Shown here: positions 16,016 to 24,645 of the stretch, piece after piece
Position numbering within the stretch: position 1 is the first letter of the stretch
Layout of the letters: every line of letters starts with the position of its first letter
DNA from: Kiloniellaceae bacterium
Lineage (GTDB): Bacteria > Pseudomonadota > Alphaproteobacteria > Kiloniellales > Kiloniellaceae
Length of the DNA stretch: 33,424 nt
Reading direction: 5' to 3'
NCBI GenBank assembly: GCA_028280915.1
Contig: JANQKX010000135.1
Coordinates: forward strand, 1 to 33,424
Program-made: the position numbers and the translations under genes
The notes under the pieces: model-generated
What the model was told of the DNA's origin: nothing
What the model saw: only the letters and a program-made list of their open reading frames with translations
Databases searched by the model: none

Positions 16016-16063
16016 GTTTCGCATATGCTGAAACTTGTATTCTTGGTTTCATAAACATGAAAC
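16016..16063. promoter_or_regulatory. Paired inverted repeats GTTTC-N8/9-GAAAC (candidate LysR operators)
   Basis: Two copies lie just before the LysR gene: GTTTC-N9-GAAAC at 16016-16034 and GTTTC-N8-GAAAC at 16046-16063, with the left arms 30 bases apart, close to three helical turns. The second also reads GTTTCAT-N4-ATGAAAC. Spaced, in-phase dyads in a divergent gap fit binding by a LysR tetramer. Confidence 0.6.
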
Positions 16064-16070
16064 ATTGATC

Positions 16071-16991
16071 ATGCGGCAAAAAGCCTTTCTGGGTCGCGTG
16101 AGCGACATTGATATTCGGCTGCTCCGGGTGTTTCGCGCGGTCGCCGCTTGCGGCGGCGTGACGGCGGCGGAACTAGAACTGAACATCGGTCGCTCCACCA
16201 TCAGTCGGCATTTGAGCGACCTGGAGCTGCGCTTGGCGGTCAAACTCTGCGACCGGGGGCCGGGGGGCTTTTCCCTGACGCCCGAGGGCGAGCAGGTCCT
16301 TGAGGCCTCGACCCGTCTCATGTCCGCCATCAACAGCTTTCAGTCGGATATCGACAAAGTGCATCAACGGCTCTCCGGCCATTTGTCATTTGCCCTCTTC
16401 GACAAGACGATCACCAATCCCCGGGCGCACCTGCCCCAGGCCATTGCCCTCTTCGATGAAATCGCCCCGGCCGTGAGCATCGAGGTTCATGCCGTGGCGG
16501 TCAACGTAATCGAAAACGGCGTGCTCACGGGTCAATTCGACCTGGCCATCGTCCCCACCCATCGCCAGTCCAGCAGCCTGCGGTACTGTCCGTTGTATAA
16601 AGAGCAGATGTACCTTTATTGCGGTGAAGGGCATACTTTGTTCGATCGGGCCGCGGGCCGGATCTCGCGCCATGACATCCAGCAGAGCAAGTATGCCGGC
16701 ATCGGTTTTCATTCGCCGAACATGACCAACAGCCATAGCTTCAAACTAAAACGCAACGCGGATGTTTATGACGAGGAGGCCTTGGCCGCCCTCGTGCTCT
16801 CGGGGCGCTACATCGGCTTTTTGCCCGATCACTATGCCAGGAGCTTCGAGGAGCGGGGCATCATGCGCCGCCTGCGCCCGGATTTTTTCAAGTATCAAAG
16901 CGAGCACGCCGCTATCGTGCGCCTGACCCCCAAGCCGTCTCGATTGGTGCTTGAATTCCTCGACTGCCTGCGCCGGGCCCACAACGCCTAA
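16071..16991 (+). CDS. LysR-family transcriptional regulator
   Basis: 306 residues from ATG 16071; a TTG at 16035 would add 12 residues but would put the coding region through the dyad repeats. Residues 10-70 are the LTTR winged helix-turn-helix (GGVTAAELELNIGRSTISRHLSDLELRL). The rest is the periplasmic-binding-protein-like effector domain. It is divergent from the betaine-type ABC/hpsN-like cluster, the probable target. The helix-turn-helix is slightly unusual: GRSTISRHLSDLE replaces the more common QPAVSRQIRALE. No clear ribosome binding site. Confidence 0.9.
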   Translation: MRQKAFLGRVSDIDIRLLRVFRAVAACGGVTAAELELNIGRSTISRHLSDLELRLAVKLCDRGPGGFSLTPEGEQVLEASTRLMSAINSFQSDIDKVHQRLSGHLSFALFDKTITNPRAHLPQAIALFDEIAPAVSIEVHAVAVNVIENGVLTGQFDLAIVPTHRQSSSLRYCPLYKEQMYLYCGEGHTLFDRAAGRISRHDIQQSKYAGIGFHSPNMTNSHSFKLKRNADVYDEEALAALVLSGRYIGFLPDHYARSFEERGIMRRLRPDFFKYQSEHAAIVRLTPKPSRLVLEFLDCLRRAHNA

Positions 16992-17157
16992 ACACACAGT
17001 GTGTGAACCCGCATGATCGGGTCTGAAACAGCAGGACGCCGCCACGGTATCCGCTTGTGGGACTCACTTTTGACGGCGGGGAAGGGTTTGCGCCCCTCCA
17101 CCGGAAACAACGCGGGGCATCAGGTTTGACTTTTCCCGACACGGGCGCTCGTCTCGT

Positions 17158-18048
17158 CTATGGGCCCCGCGCGGCCATCCCTTGAAGCCGCTGGAGCAGC
17201 CAGTGACCGGCCGGGCCAAGATGCCGGGTCTGAGACCAGACAAGATCAATCCCCTGCAAAACATCCGCCTTTTCAAAAGCCAGCTCCAGGGCGACAAGCT
17301 TTTGCGCCGACAGCTCTTCGTCGACGACGGCGCTGTTTAAGCGGGCCCAGCCAATGCCCGCGCAGACCAGATCGACGGTGACGTGTGGACTTTCGAGGAG
17401 CCAGACACGCGGGCTGAGCTTGCGCTTTAGATGGCTGTCGTCATCGGGATTTCGACTGTGCGGAATGAGCTGCCTGAACTGGCTCAACGTGAGTTCCGTC
17501 AGCGGCTGCAGCGGGACGAGCGGGTAATCCGGACTGCACACCGTGATCAGTTGCGAATGGCCGATGCCTCGAAAATGAAATCCCTTCGGCAAGGTTTCCG
17601 GCGCGATCATGACGCCCATGTCGGCCCGGCCGTCTCGCACCAGTTGTCCGGCATCGCTGCTTCCCGGGTCCAACAGTTCCAGGGTCACAAAGGGAAACCT
17701 GCTTTCGAAGTCCGAGAGAATCGGCAGGAGGGAGGGCGACCAAACGCTTTGGTCGATCGCCACACAGAGGTGGGTTTCCGAATGCGCGCCGAGGGCTGTG
17801 GCATGTGCGGTGAACTGACCGTGGCTTCTGAGGATGTACTCCGCGTCCGCCAGCAAAGAAGACCCCGCCTCGGTCAGGGTTGGATTGCGCGTGCTGCGGT
17901 CGAAGAGGTCAAAGCCGATGTCGATTTCCAGATTGATCACCGCGCTGCTAATGGTCGACTGGGCTTTGCCCAGGTGACGTGCCGCCGCGGAGAACGACCC
18001 CATCCTCGCGGTGGTGACAAAGGCTTCAAGTTGCTCGGCATTTGCCAT
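17158..18048 (-). CDS. LysR-family transcriptional regulator
   Basis: 296 residues. The N-terminal helix-turn-helix is classic (MGSFSAAARHLGKAQSTISS) with the linker helix after it; the effector domain contains GRADMGVMIAPE and LVCAGIGWARLN, normal for the family. It is divergent from the MBL/hydrolase/Rieske unit, which it probably controls. The gap carries a clear LTTR-type box. It converges with the other LysR gene, with about 165 bases between their stops. Confidence 0.92.
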   Translation of the reverse strand: MANAEQLEAFVTTARMGSFSAAARHLGKAQSTISSAVINLEIDIGFDLFDRSTRNPTLTEAGSSLLADAEYILRSHGQFTAHATALGAHSETHLCVAIDQSVWSPSLLPILSDFESRFPFVTLELLDPGSSDAGQLVRDGRADMGVMIAPETLPKGFHFRGIGHSQLITVCSPDYPLVPLQPLTELTLSQFRQLIPHSRNPDDDSHLKRKLSPRVWLLESPHVTVDLVCAGIGWARLNSAVVDEELSAQKLVALELAFEKADVLQGIDLVWSQTRHLGPAGHWLLQRLQGMAARGP

Positions 18049-18056
18049 TTGATCTC

Positions 18057-18087
18057 TCGATTTATCGATTTATCGATTTTCTCGATA
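18057..18087. promoter_or_regulatory. LysR box TATCGA-N5-TCGATA within 8-bp tandem repeats
   Basis: Positions 18071-18087 form a perfect inverted repeat TATCGA-ttttc-TCGATA that contains a T-N11-A core, the LysR-type consensus. It is the right part of a short tandem array: TCGATTTA twice, then TCGATTTT (18057-18080). It lies 9-39 bases upstream of the LysR start and in the gap shared with the divergent operon. Confidence 0.6.
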
Positions 18088-18240
18088 GTATCTAATTTTG
18101 AACTACAGGAAAATACGTTATTTTAATCGGAATTCTTCCCTTTGCTGAGAAGGAATCAAAAAGGTGACGCGCATCGTTCCTGGGAATTGCCGGAATTGCC
18201 CCCGCCATGGGGTGTGTGCCCTGTTTTGGGCCGCCGTCAC

Positions 18241-19011
18241 ATGACACTTCGCGTGGCCGGCACATGGTTTGAAAGGCGTCGGATCGACCCGGATATCACC
18301 CTGTTATGGGAGCCTCACGTTGTGCCGTTGGACAGATGCAACATCTGGCACATTCGCGGCAGGGACCGGGATCTGCTGATTGATTCAGGCATGGGCATAT
18401 GCAGCCTGCGGCAGGCCGCCGGCGATCTGTTCGGCCAGCAGACGATCGCCTTCGCGACCCATTCCCACTACGACCACACGGGTTGTTTCCACGAGTTCGA
18501 AACACGGGTTGCCCACGCCGCGGAAAGAGAGTCTTTTGTGGCCGATACCGCCAAGTCCCTGCGCGTCGACCACATCCCGGCATCCTTCCGGAGCTACCTG
18601 GACCGGGTCGGATACGGCCTCCGCTCCGAGTATCTCATCACGGCACTGCCCCATGAGGGTTTTCCGGTCGAGGCGTGGGAACAAAGGGGCGCATCGCCGA
18701 CTTGGCTGGTGGAAGAGGGCGACGTCATCGATTTGGGCGACAAGACCTTTGAAGTGCTGCATCTGCCGGGACACTCGCCCGGCAGCATCGGTCTTTGGGA
18801 TGCGCGCAGCGGCACGCTTTTTTCCGGTGACGCCATTTACGACGGGCCGCTGCTTGATGAACTGCCGGAAAGTGACGTCACCGTTTACATCGCCACCATG
18901 GAACGTCTTATGAAGCTGCCGGTCAACACCGTGCATGCCGGGCACGACAGCAGCTTCGGGCGGTCTCGGCTGGCCCGGATCGCGCGAAGCTACATCGATT
19001 CCCGGAGATGA
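18241..19011 (+). CDS. Metallo-beta-lactamase-fold hydrolase
   Basis: 256 residues from ATG 18241. Metal ligands are complete: HSHYDH (74-79), H178 in LPGHSPG, D197 in FSGDAIY and H235 in HAGHDSS, so a dinuclear Zn (or Fe) site is expected. The family hydrolyses lactones, thioesters, phosphoesters and similar bonds; the sequence does not tell which. No signal peptide. Its stop overlaps the start of the next gene (ATGA), so the two are coupled. The start is uncertain: a TTG at 18142 would extend it by 33 residues of poor quality, and no strong ribosome binding site is seen before 18241. Confidence 0.85.
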   Translation: MTLRVAGTWFERRRIDPDITLLWEPHVVPLDRCNIWHIRGRDRDLLIDSGMGICSLRQAAGDLFGQQTIAFATHSHYDHTGCFHEFETRVAHAAERESFVADTAKSLRVDHIPASFRSYLDRVGYGLRSEYLITALPHEGFPVEAWEQRGASPTWLVEEGDVIDLGDKTFEVLHLPGHSPGSIGLWDARSGTLFSGDAIYDGPLLDELPESDVTVYIATMERLMKLPVNTVHAGHDSSFGRSRLARIARSYIDSRR

Positions 19012-19925
19012 AAATGTCCGACAAGATTTTCATGCACTATGACGCGGCGGCCCTGGATCTCCAGTTCTGTATCGGCGAGCGCGATGAATGGGATAAGTAC
19101 GAACCCAAATACAAATCCTCGTCCGCGCGCGCCAGGCGGACTTTCACGGGTGCGCGCTACAACATCCCCTACGGCGACAGCCCCAATGAACGTTTGGATA
19201 TCTTTCCAGCCCCGTCAACGATGGCGCCAGTTGTCATCTATGTTCATGGCGGTTATTGGCGTTCCGGGGATATGGCCCTTTGGCGCTTCGTGTCCCTAGG
19301 GGTCGTCGGGAATGACGTCACGCTTGTACTGCCGACCTATGATATCGGCCGCGATATCCGGGTGGGGATAATCGTCGAACAGGTCCGCAAGGCCTTCGCC
19401 TGGACGGTGGACAATATCGCCGACTATGGTGGTGATCCGGCGCAGATCTCGGTGTCCGGCCATTCCGCCGGCGGCCAGCTGGCCGCCATGCTCTTGACGA
19501 CCGATTGGGGGACGCGGGGGTACGCGCGCGCGCCCATTCGGTCGGCGACGCTGATCGGCGGGCTCTTCGACCTGGAGCCCATCCGGCTTTGCCGTCACCT
19601 GCGGGATGACTACGGATTGGATCTCAACGCGGATGAGGTGGCAACGCTCAGCCCCTACCGGCTGACGCCGCAGGTCAACTGTCCGGTGACGGTTGTCGTC
19701 GGCGCCGAAGAGACTCAGGAGTACCGGCGCAGTTCCCGCCTTTTGGCCACGGCATGGCAGAAGCGGCAGGTTGCCGTGACCTTTGAAGAGTTTGAAAAGC
19801 ACCACCATTTTTCGATCATTTTCGAGCTCGCCGATCCGCAAAGCCGGCTTTCCAAGATGGTCTGCGGATTGCCCGGCCCCCGCGCGGAGCGGCCAGCCCC
19901 AACCCGGGAAACCGAAGGCCCATGA
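19008..19925 (+). CDS. Alpha/beta hydrolase, kynurenine-formamidase-like
   Basis: 305 residues, cytoplasmic. HGGYW (80-84) is the oxyanion-hole motif of the arylformamidase/esterase group, GHSAGG (151-156) the nucleophile elbow with Ser153, and a His near 266 (EKHHHFS) the catalytic base; the acid is probably in VVGAEETQEY. Close relatives include kynurenine formamidase and uncharacterised formamide or ester hydrolases. No kynureninase or kynurenine monooxygenase is present, so true kynurenine degradation is not supported. The ATG overlaps the MBL gene stop. The C-terminal 20 residues are a Pro/Arg-rich tail not typical of the family. Confidence 0.85.
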   Translation: MKMSDKIFMHYDAAALDLQFCIGERDEWDKYEPKYKSSSARARRTFTGARYNIPYGDSPNERLDIFPAPSTMAPVVIYVHGGYWRSGDMALWRFVSLGVVGNDVTLVLPTYDIGRDIRVGIIVEQVRKAFAWTVDNIADYGGDPAQISVSGHSAGGQLAAMLLTTDWGTRGYARAPIRSATLIGGLFDLEPIRLCRHLRDDYGLDLNADEVATLSPYRLTPQVNCPVTVVVGAEETQEYRRSSRLLATAWQKRQVAVTFEEFEKHHHFSIIFELADPQSRLSKMVCGLPGPRAERPAPTRETEGP

Positions 19926-20005
19926 CGGGCCGGACCTTAAAAAACGTCGCGCCGCCGTCCTTACCGCACTCCCTTCATTGATTGCCACTTGCCAGGAAGT
20001 GAAAG

Positions 20006-21217
20006 ATGAGAAAGCTGTCTCAACTGCTGACCGAAAACCAAATCGCCAAGGTTCGAGCTCCCCTGGAGAATTCTTACTGGCTGCCCAACATCGCGTATAC
20101 CTCGGGTGACTTCTTTCGGCTTGAAACCGAGAATTTGTTTTCAAAGACCTGGATGAGCATCGGTTTTGCCTCCGAGGCCGAGTACCCTGGTGACGCACAT
20201 CCTCTGACCGTCCTGGGCCACCTACCACTGGTCATGGTCCGCGACGAGGCCGGCAGGCTTCGTGTCTTTCACAACGTTTGTCCCCATGATGGCAGCAAGG
20301 CCGTCTTCGGCGACGCCAAGGGGTTGGGCCGGATTGTCGGGCAATACCACGGATGGGTTTGGAACCTTGACGGCACGCTGCGTGACGCCACGCTCTTTGA
20401 CGGGACGAAGGGGCCCCACGGGCTGCCGGACCGGGATGCGGATTTGAAGGAGGTGCGGAGCTGTGTTTGGAACAACACCGTTTTCGTGAACCTGAGCGGC
20501 GACGCCTGCCCCTTTGCCGACTACATTGCCCCGGTGGAGGATTTGTACCGTGACATGGATCTGTCCGACATAAAGCCCGGCCTGACCAAAGAGGGGGACC
20601 AAGTCTTTATCGAGCGGGCGGTGATCGAAAGCAACTGGAAAAGTGTCTACGAAAATTTCGCCATCAACGTCTATCACGAGGGCTTCGTGCATAGAGGCTA
20701 TAAGGCCGCGCCGAACGTCCCCCGCGTCACGGACGACGGGAAAAAAACCTATGAGGAGATTGACGACCGGGGATACCAGGGCCTGCGCTTTACAAGCACT
20801 GAAGCCGATCTGGCCTATGGGCTGGTGCGGTCTCCGGTCCTATCGATGAAAGACGGCAGCGTTCCCGATTTCCACACCATCATGTCCCTTTACCCGAACA
20901 CGAACATTTCGGTGGCGCCGAACTACATGCTGATCACGGTTCTGACCCCGCAAGCGCCCGATCGGACCGCCTACGACAGCATGATGCTGTTGCCCAGCGA
21001 CGTGGCGCAGCAATCCAAGTATGCACGGCAAAGAGAACACTTGCTGACGGTGGATTGGGCCATCGCCCGGGATGAAGACGGGGCGGTTTTGAAAACCGTG
21101 CAGGCCGGCAGACATTCTCCCGCTTTCGATCAGCATTTTATCGTGCCGTTCTGGGGCGCCATGTGCCGCAGCTTTTGCAACCGAATTTTGGATGACCTGG
21201 AGCGCTCGGAAGAATAG
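20006..21217 (+). CDS. Rieske-type ring-hydroxylating oxygenase alpha subunit homologue with defective cluster site
   Basis: 403 residues. The fold is that of oxygenase alpha subunits: an N-terminal Rieske domain (about 50-165) and a C-terminal catalytic domain. The mononuclear-iron His pair is present (YHEGFVH, H224 and H229), and D358 in RDEDGAV is a likely third ligand. But the cluster motif reads CPH (C92, H94), then 17 residues, then GQYHGW, so position 112 is Gly (codon GGG) where the second cluster Cys is expected; H115 is kept. The residue that usually bridges cluster and iron centre (Asp or Glu three before the first His) is Asn221. Oxygenase function by the usual route is therefore doubtful. 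Good ribosome binding site (AGGAAGTGAAAG) upstream. Confidence 0.85.
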   Translation: MRKLSQLLTENQIAKVRAPLENSYWLPNIAYTSGDFFRLETENLFSKTWMSIGFASEAEYPGDAHPLTVLGHLPLVMVRDEAGRLRVFHNVCPHDGSKAVFGDAKGLGRIVGQYHGWVWNLDGTLRDATLFDGTKGPHGLPDRDADLKEVRSCVWNNTVFVNLSGDACPFADYIAPVEDLYRDMDLSDIKPGLTKEGDQVFIERAVIESNWKSVYENFAINVYHEGFVHRGYKAAPNVPRVTDDGKKTYEEIDDRGYQGLRFTSTEADLAYGLVRSPVLSMKDGSVPDFHTIMSLYPNTNISVAPNYMLITVLTPQAPDRTAYDSMMLLPSDVAQQSKYARQREHLLTVDWAIARDEDGAVLKTVQAGRHSPAFDQHFIVPFWGAMCRSFCNRILDDLERSEE

Positions 21218-21292
21218 AGGCCGTAACGATTTATTCCAAACAGATTTCCACGTCGCCTGAGCAAGGTTTCTGACGACGACACAGCCAGATGG

Positions 21293-21354
21293 CAGCCGGT
21301 TACCGGCCCGGCTGTTTGCGGTTCCTGGTGCCGGCACCCCTCTCGGTTGAGGGG
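21293..21354. terminator. Two stem-loops after the Rieske-like gene
   Basis: CAGCCGG-N8-CCGGCTG (21293-21314) is followed by TTT, and CCCCTC-N6-GAGGGG lies at 21337-21354. Neither has a long T-run, but together in a 275-base gap they suggest that transcription of the LysR-linked unit ends before the RND gene. Confidence 0.4.
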
Positions 21355-21492
21355 GGATCGGCGGCATGATGCATCGGTGGAAGACATTTTTTGTGAAATG
21401 AGATAGAATAACGCTACCAATTGTGCTCTCGGCGTGTGTTGACGCTTGATGTCGTCAATCTCAGCGCGAGAGTGTGCTTGGAGGTAGATCCG

Positions 21493-24400
21493 TTGAAAAC
21501 CGGCTTCTTCATCTCCCACCCTGTCTTTACGATCGTTCTTTCGCTCGTCTTGGTTTTGGCCGGGACCATTTCGATCTTCATGCTGCCCATCGCTAAGTAC
21601 CCGCCGGTTCTGCCGCCGACCGTCGAGGTGCGGGCGTTCTACCCCGGCGCCAGTGCCGAGGTGATCGAGGAGACGGTCACGATCTGGCTGGAGGATGCCA
21701 TCAACGGCGTTCCGGGCATGCTCTACATGTCTTCGAGAAGCAACAACGACGGCACCAGCACGATTACGGTCACTTTCGAGCTGGGTTACGACGTGGACGT
21801 GGGGGAACTCGACATACTGAACCGGGTGACCCAGGTGACCCCCCGCCTGCCCGCCGAGGTGCAGCGCATGGGGGTTTCCGTTCGCAAGGTGCTGCAGAAC
21901 CTCGTGCTTTCCATGATGCTCTATGACGAAGAGCAGCGTTACGATACAAATTTCCTCAGCAACTACGCGCAAATCTACATGCTCGACGAGATGGCCCGGG
22001 TGCCCGGCGTGGGCGCCGTGGGATTTCGTGGACAGCGTATTTACGCCATGCGGATCTGGCTTGATCCCGATGCCCTGGCTCAGCGGCAGCTCACGGCAAG
22101 CGACGTGGTCGCGGCCATCGAAGACCAGAATCTGAGCTTGCCGGTCGGCGCGGCGGGCCTGCCGCCCACCGGCAACCAGGTGCGCTGGCAGCTCAGTGTC
22201 AACACCACCGGGCGATTGAGCTCGGTGGAGGAGTTCGGTCGAATTGTCGTCAAGGCGGGTCCGGCAAACTCCGTCGTGCGGCTTGCCGACGTGGCGGACA
22301 TCGAACTGGGTTCCAACAGCTACAGCACCCAATCCCGCTTCGAGGGCCACCCCTCGGTCGCCATCATCTTTAAACCCGTTCCCGGCGCCAACTTGGTGCA
22401 AATGGCCGATGACCTGCGGCACACGGTCGATCGCTTGCGCAAGGATTTTCCGCCCGGCCTGAAGATCGTCTATCCCTTTGATGAAACCATCTTCATCAGC
22501 GCGGCCATCAAAGAGGTCGTGCTCACCCTGATCGCCGCCATCTTCCTGGTCGGGCTGGTGATCTTCGCCTTCCTGCGGGACTGGCGCAGCACGCTCATTC
22601 CCATGATCACCATTCCGGTCTCCCTCTTGGGCACCTTCGCTCTCATGAAGGTCTTCGGTTTTTCCATCAATCTCTTGACGCTTTTTGGCCTGACCTTGGC
22701 CACCGGCCTGGTGGTGGACGACGCCATCGTGGTGGTCGAGAACATCAACCGCGTGGTCAAGGAAAAGGGCATCTCGGTCGTCAAGGCCACGGGCGAAGCC
22801 ATGGGCGAGGTTTTGGGCGCGGTCGTCGCGAGCACCTTGGCCCTTGTGGCCGTTTTTGTGCCCTGTGGCTTTTTCCCGGGCGTCACCGGCCAGCTTTACG
22901 AGCAGTTCGCCTTGACCATCGCCTGTTCGCTGGTTCTCTCGCTCTTCACCGCCCTGACCTTGGCGCCCGCCATAGCGGCCAGGTTGCTCAAAAACGCGCC
23001 GGCGAGGCAGAGCAGATTCGGCAGAGCCATTGAACGAGGCTTTGACGGAACGAACCGGGCCTATGGGCGCTTGCTTTACCGGTTGATCCCCCATCGTGTC
23101 CTTGCCGTGCTGGTCTTCTTGGCCCTGCTCGGCGCGACGGGCTACCTTTATCTGAAAACCCCGACCGCCTTTCTGCCCAATGAAGACCAAGGCTATTTTG
23201 TCATCAACGTGCGGGCCCCCACCGGCACCGCGCTGTCCGTCACCCAACAGGCCGTCGATCAAGTGACCCAAAGGATTGAGGCGCTACCGGGTGTTCTCAG
23301 CGTCATGTCCCTGACCGGTTTCAGCATGATCGCCGGCGGCGGCTCGAACTACGGCACCATATTCGCCAACCTGAAGCCCTGGGACGAACGCAGGGCGCCC
23401 GGCGAATCGGCCCTGGCTTTGATTGAGCGCCTCAACAAGGAACTGATGATGCAGCACAAGCAGTCGGGCTGGTCCATGATGGGCAAGGATCCGCCCAGCA
23501 TTCAGGGACTGAGCGCTTTTGGCGGCTTCCAAATGCAAATCAAGGTCAAGGCCGGCGGGCCGCTCAAGGAGCTTGAACGGGTTACGCAAGAGGTGGTCGC
23601 GGCCGCCAACAAGCATCCCAAGCTGCGGGCCGTTTTCTCCGACTTCAGGGCCGACAACCCGGAACTTTTCGCCGCCATCGACCGGGATCAGGCCTTGGCG
23701 CGCGGCATTCCCATGAGCCACATCTTCGAAACGCTGCAAATCTATTTGAGCTCGGTCTATGTGAATGACTTCAACGCTTTTGGGCGGGTTTATCAGGTGT
23801 TCGTCCAAGCGCGCCAGGATGCACGGGCGGACCCCATGGATATTCCCAAGCTCTATGTGCGCGCCGCCAGTGGAGAGATGGTGTCCCTGAGCAGTCTGGT
23901 GAATCTGGTGCCGAGCCGCGGATCGGCCAGCATACCTCACTATAACCTGGACCGCTCCTCGCTGGTCCAAGGCAAACCCGCGGCGGGGGTGGGCTCGACC
24001 GAGGCCATCCAAATCATGTCCAAGATCGCGGCGCAAATCCTGCCGGGCAACATGTCCTACGAGTGGACGGGCATCTCCCTGCAGGCCATCAAGGTGGGTC
24101 ACCTGACCCCGATTATTTTCGGACTGGGGCTGTTTTTTGTCTATCTCGTTTTGGCGGCCCAATACGGTAGCTTTCTACAGCCCTTGATCATCATGTTGGT
24201 GGTGCCGTTGGCGGTCTTGGGGGCCCTTTTGGCCTTGTGGTCGCGCGGGCTGCCCAGCGACATCTACGCCCAAGTCGGCTTCGTCATGCTCATCGGACTG
24301 TCGACCAAGAACGCCATTTTGATCGTCGAGGTGGCCAATCAGCTGCGGGCTCGTGGCGGCGCGCTGGTTCCGGCGACCATCCAAGCCGCTCAGATGCGGC

Positions 24401-24645
24401 TCAGGCCCATCCTCATGACCTCGTCCGCCTTTGCGATCGGTATCTTTCCCATGGTGATTGCCGTTGGCGCCGGTGCCGCCAGTCGCCAATCGATCGGCAC
24501 CACCGTGTTTGGCGGGCTCGTGGTTTCCACCGTCCTGAGCCTGATCCTGACGCCCGTTCTTTATGTGGCCATCGAAAAGCTCTGCGGGGATCGTTTTGCA
24601 TCGGCAAGGGATCAGGCTGGCGAGAATGAATTGGGGGTCCGATGA
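21493..24645 (+). CDS. RND-family (HAE-1) multidrug efflux pump subunit
   Basis: 1050 residues, the AcrB/MexB length. Proton-relay residues are present: the Asp pair in GLVVDDAIVVVEN (about 409-410) and the Lys in LSTKNAILIVEVAN (about 939), matching AcrB positions. It has the two six-TM halves and large periplasmic loops between. These pumps take drugs, detergents or aromatic compounds from the periplasm and inner membrane and drive them through an outer-membrane channel. TTG 21493 is chosen because GGAGG stands eight bases before it and the protein then begins KTGFFISHPVF, normal for the family. The stop overlaps the next gene start. No outer-membrane factor gene is in the window. Confidence 0.95.
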   Translation: MKTGFFISHPVFTIVLSLVLVLAGTISIFMLPIAKYPPVLPPTVEVRAFYPGASAEVIEETVTIWLEDAINGVPGMLYMSSRSNNDGTSTITVTFELGYDVDVGELDILNRVTQVTPRLPAEVQRMGVSVRKVLQNLVLSMMLYDEEQRYDTNFLSNYAQIYMLDEMARVPGVGAVGFRGQRIYAMRIWLDPDALAQRQLTASDVVAAIEDQNLSLPVGAAGLPPTGNQVRWQLSVNTTGRLSSVEEFGRIVVKAGPANSVVRLADVADIELGSNSYSTQSRFEGHPSVAIIFKPVPGANLVQMADDLRHTVDRLRKDFPPGLKIVYPFDETIFISAAIKEVVLTLIAAIFLVGLVIFAFLRDWRSTLIPMITIPVSLLGTFALMKVFGFSINLLTLFGLTLATGLVVDDAIVVVENINRVVKEKGISVVKATGEAMGEVLGAVVASTLALVAVFVPCGFFPGVTGQLYEQFALTIACSLVLSLFTALTLAPAIAARLLKNAPARQSRFGRAIERGFDGTNRAYGRLLYRLIPHRVLAVLVFLALLGATGYLYLKTPTAFLPNEDQGYFVINVRAPTGTALSVTQQAVDQVTQRIEALPGVLSVMSLTGFSMIAGGGSNYGTIFANLKPWDERRAPGESALALIERLNKELMMQHKQSGWSMMGKDPPSIQGLSAFGGFQMQIKVKAGGPLKELERVTQEVVAAANKHPKLRAVFSDFRADNPELFAAIDRDQALARGIPMSHIFETLQIYLSSVYVNDFNAFGRVYQVFVQARQDARADPMDIPKLYVRAASGEMVSLSSLVNLVPSRGSASIPHYNLDRSSLVQGKPAAGVGSTEAIQIMSKIAAQILPGNMSYEWTGISLQAIKVGHLTPIIFGLGLFFVYLVLAAQYGSFLQPLIIMLVVPLAVLGALLALWSRGLPSDIYAQVGFVMLIGLSTKNAILIVEVANQLRARGGALVPATIQAAQMRLRPILMTSSAFAIGIFPMVIAVGAGAASRQSIGTTVFGGLVVSTVLSLILTPVLYVAIEKLCGDRFASARDQAGENELGVR

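Noticed and set aside
21130-23271. 713-codon minus-strand frame opposite the RND gene
   Set aside because: Composition (His, Gly, Asp, Gln) is that of an antisense shadow, and the RND gene on the plus strand is certain.
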